Of a stretch of 64,000 nt of DNA, positions 36,855 through 46,074 are shown piece after piece. Under the pieces are notes generated by a model that saw nothing but the letters and a program-made list of their open reading frames with translations, searched no databases and was not told the DNA's origin. The stretch covers positions 124,001-188,000 of the forward strand of contig NZ_PVYW01000006.1 in the NCBI RefSeq assembly GCF_003001675.1, written 5' to 3'. Position 1 is the first letter of the stretch, and every line of letters starts with the position of its first letter. The DNA comes from Cohnella sp. SGD-V74 (GTDB lineage: Bacteria; Bacillota; Bacilli; Paenibacillales; Paenibacillaceae). Both the position numbers and the translations under genes were made by a program.

Positions 36855-37105
36855 ATTCGAGTCCTGTTAATCGATTCTCTAGAGCAACGCGCTCCTCCGG
36901 AGGCCCCTTCGAGCCCCGTTAATCGATTCTTTAGAACAACGCGCTCCTCCGGAACCCCATTCGAGTCCCGTTAATCGATTCTCTAGAACAACGCGCTCCT
37001 CCGGAGGCCCCTTCGAGCCCCGTTAATCGATTCTTTAGAACAACGCGCTCCTCCGGAGCCCCATTCGAGTCCTGTTAATCGATTCTCTAGAACACCGCGT
37101 CCCAC
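36855..37105. repeat. Five 52-bp tandem units in an alternating A-B pattern
   Basis: TTCGAG followed by GTTAATCGATTCT recurs at 36856, 36908, 36960, 37012 and 37064, exactly 52 bp apart. Units 1, 3 and 5 have ATTCGAGTCC and CTCTAGA; units 2 and 4 have CTTCGAGCCC and TTTAGA. The array therefore grew by copying a 104-bp pair. No gene is present. Confidence 0.9.
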
Positions 37106-37150
37106 CGTAGGCCCAACCAGCTCCGACGATTCTCCGCACAGAGGCGAAGC

Positions 37151-37202
37151 CTCGGAGCGAAGGCTCGGAGCGAAGGCTCGGAGCGAAGGCTCGGAGCGAA
37201 GG
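37151..37202. repeat. Four perfect 13-bp tandem repeats
   Basis: CTCGGAGCGAAGG is repeated four times in a row without change, between the 52-bp array and the terminator of the siderophore-permease operon. No gene is present. Confidence 0.9.
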
Positions 37203-37218
37203 CTCTCCTCAACGCGGC

Positions 37219-37255
37219 AAAAGAGAGGCGCGGGCTGCTTCGCCCGGCCCCTCTC
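37219..37255 (-). terminator. Terminator of the siderophore-permease operon
   Basis: On the minus strand GAGAGGGGCCGGGCG pairs with CCCGCGCCTCTC, with one internal mismatch region, and is followed by TTTT. It lies 120 bp beyond the stop codon of the second permease gene. Confidence 0.65.
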
Positions 37256-37376
37256 CCGTGGGGTTGCCCGCTTGTACGCTCAACTCAAGCAGTGGACCAA
37301 CTAACAAGCCATCGAACCGATCGGCCACGATGTCGATGCCGGTTCGAACGCCATCCTTTGCAACGAATACGGCACC

Positions 37377-38417
37377 TTACCCTTTGGAACGCACGAGCAG
37401 ATAGAGGAAGTACGGAGCGCCGATGACGGCGACGACGATGCCCGTCGGAATTTCCGACGGCTGGAACACCCATCTGCCCAGCGTGTCCGCCACGAGGACG
37501 AGCAGCGAGCCGGTCAACACGGTCGTCGGCAGCAGGATCTGGTACCTCTGCCCGACAAGCCGCTTGGCCAGATGGGGCGCGATCAGCCCGACGAAGCCGA
37601 TGCTTCCGCTGACCGCCACGCACGAGCCCGCCAAGCCGACAGCGGCCCCCAGCAGCAGCAGCTGTTCCCGGCTCACGGCCGCGCCCAGATTTTTCGCCAG
37701 CGAATCTCCCAAAGACAGCACGTTCACGGTCTGGGATTTCAGATAGACGTAAGGCAACAATATGCAGATGAAAGGAAGCAGCGCCCAGACGAACTTCCAA
37801 TCCTTGCCCCATATGCTGCCTGCCATCCAGGTAGCCACGAACTGGTATTGCTCCGGACTGATTCTTAGCGTAATCACGATCGTAGCGGCCGAGATGCCCG
37901 AATTGAGCGCGATGCCGTTCAGAATGAGCCGGTTCGACGACAATCCCCTGTGTCTGCGATACGACATGGTGAAGACGAGCAGAGCCGCCACTCCGCCTCC
38001 GACCCAAGCGAGCACCGGCAGCACGAAAGCGGAAGCTACCGTGATCGTCGGGAAGAAGGCGACGTACATCAGAATCATGAATCCGGCGCCGGAGTTGATG
38101 CCGATAATGCCCGCATCCGCCAAGGCGTTGCGCGAGATCGACTGAAGGACGCAGCCGGACAACGCGAGACCGGCGCCGATCAGAATGGAGATGACGATCC
38201 GGGGCAGCCGGAATTCGTACAGAATCAAGTTTTGCTGCGCCGTTCCTTCGCCGAACAGCGTTCTTACCAAATCCATAGGGGACAAGCGGATAAATCCGGT
38301 ATTCATACTGGCCATGAATGCCAGAATAATGGCAGCGGACAGAATAACGAGAACGATAATGTTGCGCTTGCGCTTGGCGAGCTCCTCGGGAGATTTCAAC
38401 CTTATGTATTCGCCCAT
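37377..38417 (-). CDS. FecCD-family siderophore ABC permease
   Basis: 346 residues with nine or ten hydrophobic helices. FecCD landmarks are EFRLPRIVISILIGAGLALSG, NALADAGIIGINSGAGF and GSIGFVGLIAPHLAKRLVG. It forms a heterodimer with the permease encoded 2 bp upstream and imports an iron-siderophore complex. No binding-protein or ATPase gene is next to the pair, so these are encoded elsewhere, as for other Firmicute siderophore systems that share one ATPase. AAAGGAGG precedes the ATG. Control by the Fur box upstream of the first permease gene is expected. Confidence 0.92.
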   Translation of the reverse strand: MGEYIRLKSPEELAKRKRNIIVLVILSAAIILAFMASMNTGFIRLSPMDLVRTLFGEGTAQQNLILYEFRLPRIVISILIGAGLALSGCVLQSISRNALADAGIIGINSGAGFMILMYVAFFPTITVASAFVLPVLAWVGGGVAALLVFTMSYRRHRGLSSNRLILNGIALNSGISAATIVITLRISPEQYQFVATWMAGSIWGKDWKFVWALLPFICILLPYVYLKSQTVNVLSLGDSLAKNLGAAVSREQLLLLGAAVGLAGSCVAVSGSIGFVGLIAPHLAKRLVGQRYQILLPTTVLTGSLLVLVADTLGRWVFQPSEIPTGIVVAVIGAPYFLYLLVRSKG

Positions 38418-38419
38418 CC

Positions 38420-39526
38420 CTACAGCTCCCTCCTTTCCTTATTCGCAAGATAGAGGAAGAAGGGCACCCCGATAAGCGCGATCAGCGCGCCGATCGGCGT
38501 CTCGAAGCCCGGACGCACCGTTCTCGCGGCCAAGTCGGCCAGCACGACGAGCACTGCCCCGAGCACGGCCGAAGTCGGTATGATCCACCGGTAATCCACG
38601 CCGACCAGCTTGCGCGCGAAGTGAGGCACGAGCAAGCCCACGAACGAGACCGCTCCGACGGCGGATACGGCCGAGCCCGCGAGCACGATGACGATAACCG
38701 TTCCCATGAACTTGGTAAAGCCCGAACGAAGGCCGAGCCCTTTCGCCACGTCTTCGCCGAGGCTGAGCAGCGTGATCGATCTCGACAAGGCGATCGCTCC
38801 GGCGATGGCCAACGCGATCCACGGAGCCATGACTTTCAAGTGAATCCATCTCGTTCCGGCTACGCCTCCGGCATACCAGAACGCCAGATCCTGACCGATC
38901 CGGAAATAGAGCGCTATGCCTTCGCTTAACGCGGTCAGCAGCGCGGACAACGCGGCGCCCGCGAGCACGAGACGAACCGGCGTCAGTCCGCCCTTGGCAA
39001 TCGATCCGAGCGCGAATACGAACATGGCGCTTAACGCCGCGCCGATAAAACAGACCAGAACGAGGTACGAATAAGACAGGCCCGGAAAAAAGGCAAAACA
39101 AACCGCGAGAGCGAAGCCCGCTCCCGAGTTTAATCCCAGCAGACCCGAATCGGCCAGCGGATTGCGCATCATCCCTTGCAGAATCGCGCCCGCTACCGCG
39201 AAGCTGCTGCCTACGAGCACGCATCCAAGCACCCTCGGCAAACGCAGCTCCTGAATGACCTGGTGATCGGTCAAGTCCGGATTGTATTGGAAAACAGCCA
39301 ACCATACCTCTACGAAACGGATATCTCTCGCTCCGAACGTCACCGACACGCCGATGCCCAAGATTAGCGCGACGATGCCGCCCAGAATGATCAGAATAGC
39401 GACATTCGGACGCGAATGAATTTGCTTGACCGCTTCGGCCGCGCTCGCCGGCCCGACGGATTCCAGCGCATCTGGAGCCGCGGACGACAGCCCGGGCTCT
39501 TTGGATTGTTTGCTTTTTACTGCCAC
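38420..39526 (-). CDS. FecCD-family siderophore ABC permease
   Basis: About 368 residues. The frame extends 29 codons upstream to 39613, but GTG at 39526 has GGGGAAG at the right distance and the longer N-terminus is atypical. It starts with a polar segment of about 50 residues, then the FecCD core: QELRLPRVLGCVLVGSSFAV, NPLADSGLLGLNSGAGF and GAVSFVGLLVPHFARKLVG. It is first in a two-gene operon with a Fur box about 70 bp upstream. Confidence 0.92.
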   Translation of the reverse strand: MAVKSKQSKEPGLSSAAPDALESVGPASAAEAVKQIHSRPNVAILIILGGIVALILGIGVSVTFGARDIRFVEVWLAVFQYNPDLTDHQVIQELRLPRVLGCVLVGSSFAVAGAILQGMMRNPLADSGLLGLNSGAGFALAVCFAFFPGLSYSYLVLVCFIGAALSAMFVFALGSIAKGGLTPVRLVLAGAALSALLTALSEGIALYFRIGQDLAFWYAGGVAGTRWIHLKVMAPWIALAIAGAIALSRSITLLSLGEDVAKGLGLRSGFTKFMGTVIVIVLAGSAVSAVGAVSFVGLLVPHFARKLVGVDYRWIIPTSAVLGAVLVVLADLAARTVRPGFETPIGALIALIGVPFFLYLANKERREL

Positions 39527-39592
39527 GTTAGGTCTTCCCCAGTCTAGTGAATTTTGCAGTAACTCGCATTCTGCAAGCCGACTCTTTATATT

Positions 39593-39626
39593 GATAAAGA
39601 TTATCATTATCATTTTTTGCTGTCAA
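39593..39626 (-). promoter_or_regulatory. Fur box and promoter of the siderophore permeases
   Basis: On the minus strand GATAATGATAATCTTTATC (39611-39593) matches the 19-bp Fur consensus GATAATGATAATCATTATC at 18 positions. TTGACA lies at 39626-39621 and a GATAAT 15 bp later is inside the box, so Fur would block RNA polymerase when iron is plentiful. The site also lies about 120 bp before the divergent CBS gene. Confidence 0.9.
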
Positions 39627-39728
39627 TGATTAATCCCCATTGCTCCCGGACGGGGGAGACCTCGGAGCCCAAATATGTTTTAATAGTACTGTAGCCCGAC
39701 AACGACCCGAGAAGGAGGAACGAACCCG

Positions 39729-40133
39729 ATGGAAATCCGATCGTTTTTGCTGCCCAAAGAAAAAGTCGCGTATTTAACGACCGCGGAGTCCATGAAGGAA
39801 GCGCTGGAGCTGCTGGAAGCTTCCCAGTACTCCGCCGTGCCCGTCATAGATACGAAAGGCAAATATATCGGCACCCTGTCCGAAGGAGATCTGCTCTGGA
39901 AGCTGAAATGCACGCCCGGACTGAACTTCGACAATATGGACGAGATTCCGGTCGCAGAGATCAAGAAACGGATCTACAACGAGTGCGTAGCGATAAACGC
40001 CCATATGGAAGACATGCTGACGCTGGCTGCCGACCAGAACTTCGTTCCCGTCGTCGACGACGCTCGCGTGTTCCTGGGACTGATCAGGCGCAAGGACATC
40101 ATCGAATATTACACGAGAAACATTACCGACTGA
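39729..40133 (+). CDS. CBS-domain protein, CbpB/DarB (YkuL)-like
   Basis: 134 residues made of two CBS motifs, the first at about 1-65 (ALELLEASQYSAVPVIDTKG, GTLSEGDLLW) and the second at about 75-130 (FVPVVDDARVFLGLIRRKDI). There is no other domain. The size and pattern resemble Bacillus YkuL (DarB), a cyclic-di-AMP-binding signalling protein; ligand binding here is inferred from the resemblance. AAGGAGG precedes the ATG. Its end overlaps the convergent aminoglycoside adenylyltransferase gene by 11 bp. Confidence 0.8.
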   Translation: MEIRSFLLPKEKVAYLTTAESMKEALELLEASQYSAVPVIDTKGKYIGTLSEGDLLWKLKCTPGLNFDNMDEIPVAEIKKRIYNECVAINAHMEDMLTLAADQNFVPVVDDARVFLGLIRRKDIIEYYTRNITD

Positions 40134-41007
40134 CGCCTCGGCCGTCCTCGGCCTCGTTCGCCCATGCCCTTACGCGCAATAAGTACGCCGTAACCCTTTC
40201 GTCCTCTTCCCGAGCATATTCGCAATTCAGTCTTCCCGCAACCTCCTCGGCGGTCGAGCGGAACAGCTCCGCCATGACGAACAGCGCCTCCCACGCCTCT
40301 TCGTATGCGCCGCCCGGGTAGGTCGCCGTCAGCTTCCGCCAGTCTTGCTCCGTCATGTACCTTTCCAAGTACTTTCCGCATTTGCCGATGCTGACCGAGA
40401 AGCCCGTCTCGAATCCGACGCGCCATTCGATCAGCTTCAGCAGCATCGGCCTCATGATCGAATTCAAGTGCTCCAGAGCAAACAAAATTTCCTTTCTCCA
40501 CAGCCCTTTGGCGACATACGTAGACACCATCCAAAATTCGTTGCAGCAGTCCGCGAAAAACTCCGCCGACGGGCGCTTGACCCAGTGATCCTCGTCGCTC
40601 GAAGGCGGAACGCCCGGGAATACGCCGTCCTTGTCGAGCAGCACCTGCATCAGCTTGTCTTCCTTGCGGTATTCCTCCGCCTCGTCCAGCGGAATCAGGG
40701 TAAGATCCGCCTTGTTGCCGTCCGTAAAAATCATTAAGTAGGAAAAGCGCTTCCCCAATTCGGAAGGAAACAGGGCCATGTCTTCCGGCGTCTGCAGGAT
40801 GATGCGCTCCCCGAACCGGTCGATCCAGGACGGATCGTCGATAAAGAGAGCCATGTCCGTGACGTGATAGCTGATGTCGTAGTCCTGGAAAACATCTCTG
40901 GGGGCGTTCGGATTCGTCCGCGAGCCCTCCAGCGTAACGGCGCGGATCTGCTCGTACTCGCGCGCGCAGTCCAAGAACATGGCCATCATTTCGCGTTCGC
41001 TTCTCAT
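40123..41007 (-). CDS. aadK: Aminoglycoside 6-adenylyltransferase (AadK-like)
   Basis: 294 residues, the AadK/ANT(6) length. The nucleotidyltransferase motif is present: LEGSRTNPNAPRDVF with G28-S29 and the metal-binding pair D42/D44 in QDYDISYHV. The C-terminal helical half (WRVGFETGFSVSIGKCGKYL) is typical of the family. Enzymes of this type adenylate streptomycin. Chromosomal copies are common in Bacillus-like bacteria and need not confer clinical-level resistance. GAGGGAAC precedes the ATG. It is followed upstream on the same strand by a GNAT gene. Confidence 0.88.
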   Translation of the reverse strand: MRSEREMMAMFLDCAREYEQIRAVTLEGSRTNPNAPRDVFQDYDISYHVTDMALFIDDPSWIDRFGERIILQTPEDMALFPSELGKRFSYLMIFTDGNKADLTLIPLDEAEEYRKEDKLMQVLLDKDGVFPGVPPSSDEDHWVKRPSAEFFADCCNEFWMVSTYVAKGLWRKEILFALEHLNSIMRPMLLKLIEWRVGFETGFSVSIGKCGKYLERYMTEQDWRKLTATYPGGAYEEAWEALFVMAELFRSTAEEVAGRLNCEYAREEDERVTAYLLRVRAWANEAEDGRGVSR

Positions 41008-41037
41008 GTTCCCTCGTCTCCCTCCCGTTTCCCCGGT

Positions 41038-41514
41038 CTACACCGCTCGCCCTTCCTGCTCCAACTCAAAGGTCATGAACGCGCTGTAAGGGTCCTCTGC
41101 GTAGTCGGCGAACGGCTCGCAGCAGCGAAAGCCGAAGCTCTCGTACAAGGTTCTGGCCGGTATGAACGAATCCATCGATCCCGTCTCCAGGCTTAACCGC
41201 CGATAGCCGCGATTTACGGCTTCGTCCACGATATGCTGAAGCATGCGCCTGGCGACGCCCTTCCTCAGATGGGCCGAAGCCGTACGCATCGATTTGATCT
41301 CTCCGTGCAGCGGGTCCAGTTCCTTCAGCGCCCCGCAGCCCATCAATTCGCCCTGATCCCATACGCTCCAGAACGTGACGTCGGGCCGTTTCAGCCCGGT
41401 CAGATCCAAGGCATGCACGCTTTCCGGCGGAGACCCTTCCGCCATCGACGCCAGATGCTGCCGAATGAGCTCCCGCACCTCGCCGCCCGTCAAGTCGTCC
41501 ACTCTGATTTCCAT
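41038..41514 (-). CDS. GNAT-family N-acetyltransferase
   Basis: 158 residues. The acetyl-CoA-binding region is clear: EIKSMRTASAHLRKGVARRM with the R/Q-x-x-G-x-A variant RKGVA, then LSLETGSMDSFIPARTLYESFGF. The closest kind is the YsnE/PhnO-like group that acts on small amines or peptides; the substrate is not known. GGGGAG precedes the ATG. It lies 30 bp before the adenylyltransferase gene and is probably co-transcribed with it. Confidence 0.85.
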   Translation of the reverse strand: MEIRVDDLTGGEVRELIRQHLASMAEGSPPESVHALDLTGLKRPDVTFWSVWDQGELMGCGALKELDPLHGEIKSMRTASAHLRKGVARRMLQHIVDEAVNRGYRRLSLETGSMDSFIPARTLYESFGFRCCEPFADYAEDPYSAFMTFELEQEGRAV

Positions 41515-41697
41515 CGTTACCGCTCCCCGCCGTCCAGGTCTCTTTTTAATTGTTATTCATTCTTCCACGATATCAAATCTGTTCCGCAACCGTCCACGGA
41601 AAAATGCGTTCTTACATTAGAATACATAAGCCAGACCGCTTCGCAAAAGAAATAGGGAAGACACAGCTCCAAGCCAGCGAAAAAAAGGAGGCCGTTC

Positions 41698-42480
41698 ATG
41701 CAAAAAGAGCAGTCCGCAGCCAATAAGACGGCATGGGAAACGAAAGCGTATCAAGCCTGGGTGGAGGCGCACGGAACGCCGGAAAATCTCGCGGAGGAAT
41801 TGAAGCGAACGCATCGGCATCTTCTACGTTACTGGTTGAAGTACATCGGCGAGCCGGCCGGCAAACGCGCGCTCAACCTTCTCGGCTCGAACGGCCGGAA
41901 GGCGGTCTCTCTTGCGCTGATGGGAGCGGACGTGACCGTCGTGGACATCTCGGAGGAGAATCGTCTGTACGCGATGCGGACAGCCGAGGCGGCGGGAGTG
42001 CGGATCGACTACATTTGCGCCGATGCGACGAATATTCCGGAAGAAGAGAAGCTGGGGCAATACGACATCGTGCTGATGGAGTTCGGCATTTTGCATTATT
42101 TTGCGGAGCTCGATCCGATCTTCTCGACGGTTCGCCGAAGATTGGCGCCCAAGGGACGGCTGCTTCTGACCGATTTCCACCCTTTTGCCCGCATATGGAA
42201 AAGTTGGCGAGAGGGCCAGACGCCCTCCGACTACTTCGATAAAAGGTTCCATGAAGGGGACGTGGCGTTCATTCAACTGCTGCCCGAAGAGGAACGCGGC
42301 GGCCTGGGCAAGGTGATGACGCGAGGCTGGACGGTCGGAGACATCGTCACGGCAGTCGGGAAAGCGGGCTTGTACGTCCGGGCTTTCGAGGAGTTCCCCT
42401 CTTCCGCTCCCGGCCTTCCGGAGTTTTACACCTTGGTCGCGGATCAAATCGAAGCGGAGCTGCCCCCGCTTCATCCGTGA
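41698..42480 (+). CDS. Class I SAM-dependent methyltransferase
   Basis: 260 residues. Motif I is ALNLLGSNGRKAVSLALMGA followed by the acidic VTVVDISEEN. Motif II/III is YDIVLMEFGILHYFAELDPI and the C-terminal part has RLAPKGRLLLTDFHPF. The target is unknown; the fold is that of small-molecule methyltransferases. A strong AAAGGAGG precedes the ATG. It is convergent with the SDR gene, 19 bp apart. Confidence 0.88.
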   Translation: MQKEQSAANKTAWETKAYQAWVEAHGTPENLAEELKRTHRHLLRYWLKYIGEPAGKRALNLLGSNGRKAVSLALMGADVTVVDISEENRLYAMRTAEAAGVRIDYICADATNIPEEEKLGQYDIVLMEFGILHYFAELDPIFSTVRRRLAPKGRLLLTDFHPFARIWKSWREGQTPSDYFDKRFHEGDVAFIQLLPEEERGGLGKVMTRGWTVGDIVTAVGKAGLYVRAFEEFPSSAPGLPEFYTLVADQIEAELPPLHP

Positions 42481-42499
42481 CCGACAAGCTTGGCAACTG

Positions 42500-43255
42500 T
42501 CAATAAGCCAGCAAACCGCCGTCAATGACCAGTTCGGTTCCCGTCACGTAGGACGATTCGTCGGACGCCAAGTACAGCACGCCGTACGCGACGTCCTCCG
42601 GACTGCCGAGCCGGTTGAGCGGGATGACAGACAGGTAGCGGTCCCTCTCCCGGTCGGCGGCAGCTTGAACAAGCGGCGTCTCGATCAGGCCGGGGTGTAC
42701 CGAATTGACGCGGATACGGTCGGGAGCCAGCTCGACGGCGGCGCCCTTCGAGAAGCTTCTCAGCGCGCCCTTGGCCGCCGAGTAGGCGCTCGACGGGCCT
42801 CCCAACGACTTGATGCCGGCGACGGAGGAGATGTTGACGATCGATCCTCCCCCGGCCCTGCGCAGTTCGGGAACCGCGTGCTTAACGCCGAGGAAAGCCC
42901 CCGTCAGGTTGACCGACAGAATGCGATCCCACGTCTCTTCCGCATCCAGGCCGGCCACCTCGGGAGAGCTCGCCGCGATCGCGGCGTTGTTGACAAGAAT
43001 ATGCAAAGCCCCGAACCGTTCGACCGATGCCGAGACGACCCGAATCCAGTCCTGCTCCGAGCTGACGTCGTGACGGAGCGCGATCGCCTCTCCGCCGCCG
43101 CGCCGTATGCGCTCCGCGACTTCCTCCGCCAGCTCATAGCGCATGTCCGTTACGACCGTCTTCGCGCCTTCCGCGGCGAACAGCTCCGCCTCGCGCGCGC
43201 CCATGCCTCGCGCCGCGCCAGTAATCAGCGCAACTTTCCCGTCAAGTCTGCCCAA
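42500..43255 (-). CDS. Short-chain dehydrogenase/reductase, catalytically complete
   Basis: 251 residues of the classical SDR family. The cofactor motif is TGAARGMG (12-19), NNAA is at 89-92, a serine in NISSVAG is at 143/144, and the catalytic Y158-x3-K162 is in SAYSAAKGAL. PG..T and GTELVIDGG are at the end, typical of FabG-like enzymes. It probably reduces or oxidises a small carbonyl or alcohol with NAD(P). The start is TTG at 43255 behind GGGAGAGGGAG. It overlaps by 14 bp the upstream SDR gene that has lost its catalytic residues, so the two products may work together. Confidence 0.9.
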   Translation of the reverse strand: MGRLDGKVALITGAARGMGAREAELFAAEGAKTVVTDMRYELAEEVAERIRRGGGEAIALRHDVSSEQDWIRVVSASVERFGALHILVNNAAIAASSPEVAGLDAEETWDRILSVNLTGAFLGVKHAVPELRRAGGGSIVNISSVAGIKSLGGPSSAYSAAKGALRSFSKGAAVELAPDRIRVNSVHPGLIETPLVQAAADRERDRYLSVIPLNRLGSPEDVAYGVLYLASDESSYVTGTELVIDGGLLAY

Positions 43256-44018
43256 GTGCTCCCTCTCCCGCCTGTCTTCTCGTAACGATATCCTTCCGAG
43301 ACCTCGCCGAGCTGCCGCCGTCGACGATCAGCTCGCTGCCGTTCACGTAGGCCGATTCGTCGGACGCCAGGTACAGCACCGCATGCGCCACGTCTCTAGC
43401 CGTGCCCCGCCTCCCGGCCGGAACATCCTTGTCGTAATCCGCGTACAGATTGCCCACGACGACCGCATTGACGCGAATGCCGTCCTTCGCATGCTCGATG
43501 GCCGCGCTCTTGGACAGAATCCGGATCGCTCCCTCCGACGCCGCGACCGAGCTGCCCGCCTGCGGAGAGACGGCGGACGACGACACAACGTTCACGACGG
43601 CCCCGCCTTCCCGGCGCAGCGCCGGCGCGGCCGATCGGATACCGAGATACGCGGACGACGTCCACGTTCGCAGCACCCGTTCCCAGGAAGCGAGCGTCTC
43701 GGTCTCCAGAGACCGCTCACGATCATGTTCCCGATATCCGCCCGCGACATAGACCAGAATATGAATGGAGGAGAACGCCTTTGCGGCTTCCTCTACCGCG
43801 CTCTTCCACGCGGACGAAGACGCGGCGTCATCCAGAGGGACGACGACCGCTTCCCCGCCGAAACCGCGGATCTCTTCGGCAAGCTCCGCCACCCCCGGCT
43901 GACCGTCGTGCGTCAGAGCCACCTTGGCTCCCTCCCAAGCGAACAAACTGGCGACGGCCGCTCCTTCCGGATGAGCCGCGCCGACGATTAGCGCCGTTTT
44001 GCCGGACAATCTCCCCAA
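43242..44018 (-). CDS. Degenerate SDR-family protein lacking the catalytic Tyr and Lys
   Basis: 258 residues that align end to end with the neighbouring SDR. The catalytic YxxxK is replaced by V158 and E162 (GSSVAASEGA), the NNAG motif reads YVAGG, and the middle glycine of TGxxxGxG is a proline (VGAAHPEG). The C-terminal GSELIVDGG is kept. The frame is intact, so the protein is probably made but not an active dehydrogenase; it could be a regulatory or heterodimer partner of the next gene's product. The start is TTG at 44018 behind GGAAGGAGG. It lies in the tail of the peptide ABC operon. Confidence 0.85.
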   Translation of the reverse strand: MGRLSGKTALIVGAAHPEGAAVASLFAWEGAKVALTHDGQPGVAELAEEIRGFGGEAVVVPLDDAASSSAWKSAVEEAAKAFSSIHILVYVAGGYREHDRERSLETETLASWERVLRTWTSSAYLGIRSAAPALRREGGAVVNVVSSSAVSPQAGSSVAASEGAIRILSKSAAIEHAKDGIRVNAVVVGNLYADYDKDVPAGRRGTARDVAHAVLYLASDESAYVNGSELIVDGGSSARSRKDIVTRRQAGEGALGQT

Positions 44019-44052
44019 GTCGTTCTCCTCCTTCCCGTCCCTGAGTCGGACC

Positions 44053-46062
44053 TTACAACGGATAGTGGCACGCCGCCCAATGCCCCGGGCGAATCTCGCC
44101 CAATTCGGGCTGCTCCTCCTTGCATCGGGAGGTCGCGGCGGGACAGCGGGTATGGAAGCGGCAGCCCGAAGGCGGATTCGCCGGAGAAGGAATCTCCCCG
44201 CCGAGCGAAGCGGATCCGCGTCTGCGCCCGGGATCGGGCCACGGGATGGACGCGATGAGCGCTCTCGTATACGGATGAGCGGGCCGAAGGAACAGCTCCT
44301 CGCTGTCCGCGATCTCGACCAGCTTGCCGAGGTACATCACCCCGATCCGATCCGAAATATGCCGTACGACATGAAGGCCGTGGGCGATGAACAGAAACGT
44401 GAGTCCCAGATTCGTCTTGAGCTCCTGCATCAGATTCACGATCTGCGCCTGGACCGATACGTCAAGCGCCGACACCGCCTCGTCCGCCAGGACGAAGGAA
44501 GGCCGAAGGGCGATCGCGCGGGCGATGCCGATTCGCTGCCGCTGCCCGCCCGAAAATTCGTGGGGGTATCGCTCGCTCCACTGGGGGTCCAGACCGACCT
44601 GCCGCAGAAGCTCGCCCACTCTTTCCCGTTTCTCCGCCGCGGTCATCGTCGTGTGAATGGAGAGCGGTTCGGCGATAATGTCGCCGACCTTCCATCGCGG
44701 ATTCATGGAACCGTACGGGTCCTGAAAGATCATCTGCATGTCCTTGCGCGATTCGCGAAGCTCCTTCTCTCCGAGCTCCCGCAAGCTGCTTCCCGCGAAG
44801 ATCACCTCTCCCGAAGTCGCCCGCTCCAGCTGCAGGATGAGCCGGCCCAGCGTCGACTTGCCGCTGCCCGATTCCCCGACGAGACCGAACGTCTCTCCTC
44901 TGCGAATATGGAAGCTGACGTCGTCCACCGCGCGAATGGCCGCGGAACGCCCGAACAGCGTCCCCTTCTTCAAAGGATAGTATTTGCGCAGCGACTTGAC
45001 CTCAATTAACGTATCCCCGGACTTGGCCGACTCGTTCGAATCGGCCCTCTCCCGCACTTCTACGGCCGCGGCGACCGGGCCTTCCGACTCCGCGAGAGAC
45101 TCTGCATGCCAGCATGCGACCCGGCGCCCGTTCACTTCGGCGAGCGGAGGATCATCTTGCGTGCACCGCGCCGTCGCGTACGGGCAGCGCGGATGGAAGC
45201 GGCAGCCCCCCGGAAGCTCGGCAAGATTGGGGATGCTTCCCTCGATGGCGTACAGCTTGGCCCCTCGCTCGCTGTCCAGCGTCGTCACGGAACGAAGCAG
45301 CCCCTGCGTGTACGGATGATGGGGCTTTTCGAACAGTTGCCGCGCCGTCGCTTCCTCCGCCACACGCCCCGCGTACATGACGACGATGCGGTCGGCCATC
45401 TCGGCGGCGATGCCCATGTCGTGCGTAATCAGCAGAATCGCCATGTTGAATTCGGCCTTAAGCTCCTGGAGCAGCTGCAGAATCTGCGCTTGAATCGTCA
45501 TGTCCAGCGCGGTCGTCGGCTCGTCGGCGATCAGCAGATCCGGTCCGCAGGCGAGCGCCATCGCGATCATCGCGCGCTGCAGCATGCCTCCGGACAGTTC
45601 GCCCGGATACTGCTTCATGCGCAGCTCCGGTTCGGGAATGCCGACTCTGCCAAGCAGATGAACGGCGCGCTCCCGCGCCTGAGCCTTGTTCCCCAGCTTA
45701 TGCGCGACAATGACCTCGACGATCTGGCTGCCGATCGTGAATACGGGATCGAAGGCCGCCATCGGCTCCTGGAACACCATCGCCATCTTCTTGCCCCGCA
45801 AGCCGCGCAGCTGCTTCTGAGGAGCTTGGGCGATGTCGATGCCGTCCAATTCGATCCGTCCGTCCGCGATGACCCCGTTCTCGTAGTCGATCAGGCGCAT
45901 AACCGATTTGGACGTAATCGTCTTGCCGCTGCCCGACTCGCCGACCAGGCATACCGTTTCGCCCGGACGGATGCCCAGCGACACGTCGGAGATCGCGGTC
46001 AGCCACCCGTTTGGAGTCGCGAATTTAACGGTCAGATTTCGAATATCGAGCAATTGCTTCAT
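44053..46062 (-). CDS. Fused oligopeptide ABC ATPase (DppD-DppF type)
   Basis: 669 residues with two complete ATPase units of the Dpp/Opp family. Unit 1 has Walker A GESGSGKT (41-48), signature [10 protein letters not shown] and Walker [13 protein letters not shown]. Unit 2 has a second GESGSGKS, signature [10 protein letters not shown] and [11 protein letters not shown]. Each ends with the cysteine-containing oligopeptide C-terminal motif ([11 protein letters not shown] and [11 protein letters not shown]). The two subunits are usually separate proteins; a fusion also occurs in GsiA-type systems. In unit 2 the switch region reads AHGLHVV, not the usual SHDL, but keeps the histidine. It energises the two permeases encoded upstream. 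Confidence 0.93.
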   Translation of the reverse strand: MKQLLDIRNLTVKFATPNGWLTAISDVSLGIRPGETVCLVGESGSGKTITSKSVMRLIDYENGVIADGRIELDGIDIAQAPQKQLRGLRGKKMAMVFQEPMAAFDPVFTIGSQIVEVIVAHKLGNKAQARERAVHLLGRVGIPEPELRMKQYPGELSGGMLQRAMIAMALACGPDLLIADEPTTALDMTIQAQILQLLQELKAEFNMAILLITHDMGIAAEMADRIVVMYAGRVAEEATARQLFEKPHHPYTQGLLRSVTTLDSERGAKLYAIEGSIPNLAELPGGCRFHPRCPYATARCTQDDPPLAEVNGRRVACWHAESLAESEGPVAAAVEVRERADSNESAKSGDTLIEVKSLRKYYPLKKGTLFGRSAAIRAVDDVSFHIRRGETFGLVGESGSGKSTLGRLILQLERATSGEVIFAGSSLRELGEKELRESRKDMQMIFQDPYGSMNPRWKVGDIIAEPLSIHTTMTAAEKRERVGELLRQVGLDPQWSERYPHEFSGGQRQRIGIARAIALRPSFVLADEAVSALDVSVQAQIVNLMQELKTNLGLTFLFIAHGLHVVRHISDRIGVMYLGKLVEIADSEELFLRPAHPYTRALIASIPWPDPGRRRGSASLGGEIPSPANPPSGCRFHTRCPAATSRCKEEQPELGEIRPGHWAACHYPL

Positions 46063-46074
46063 GCGGCGAGCCTC

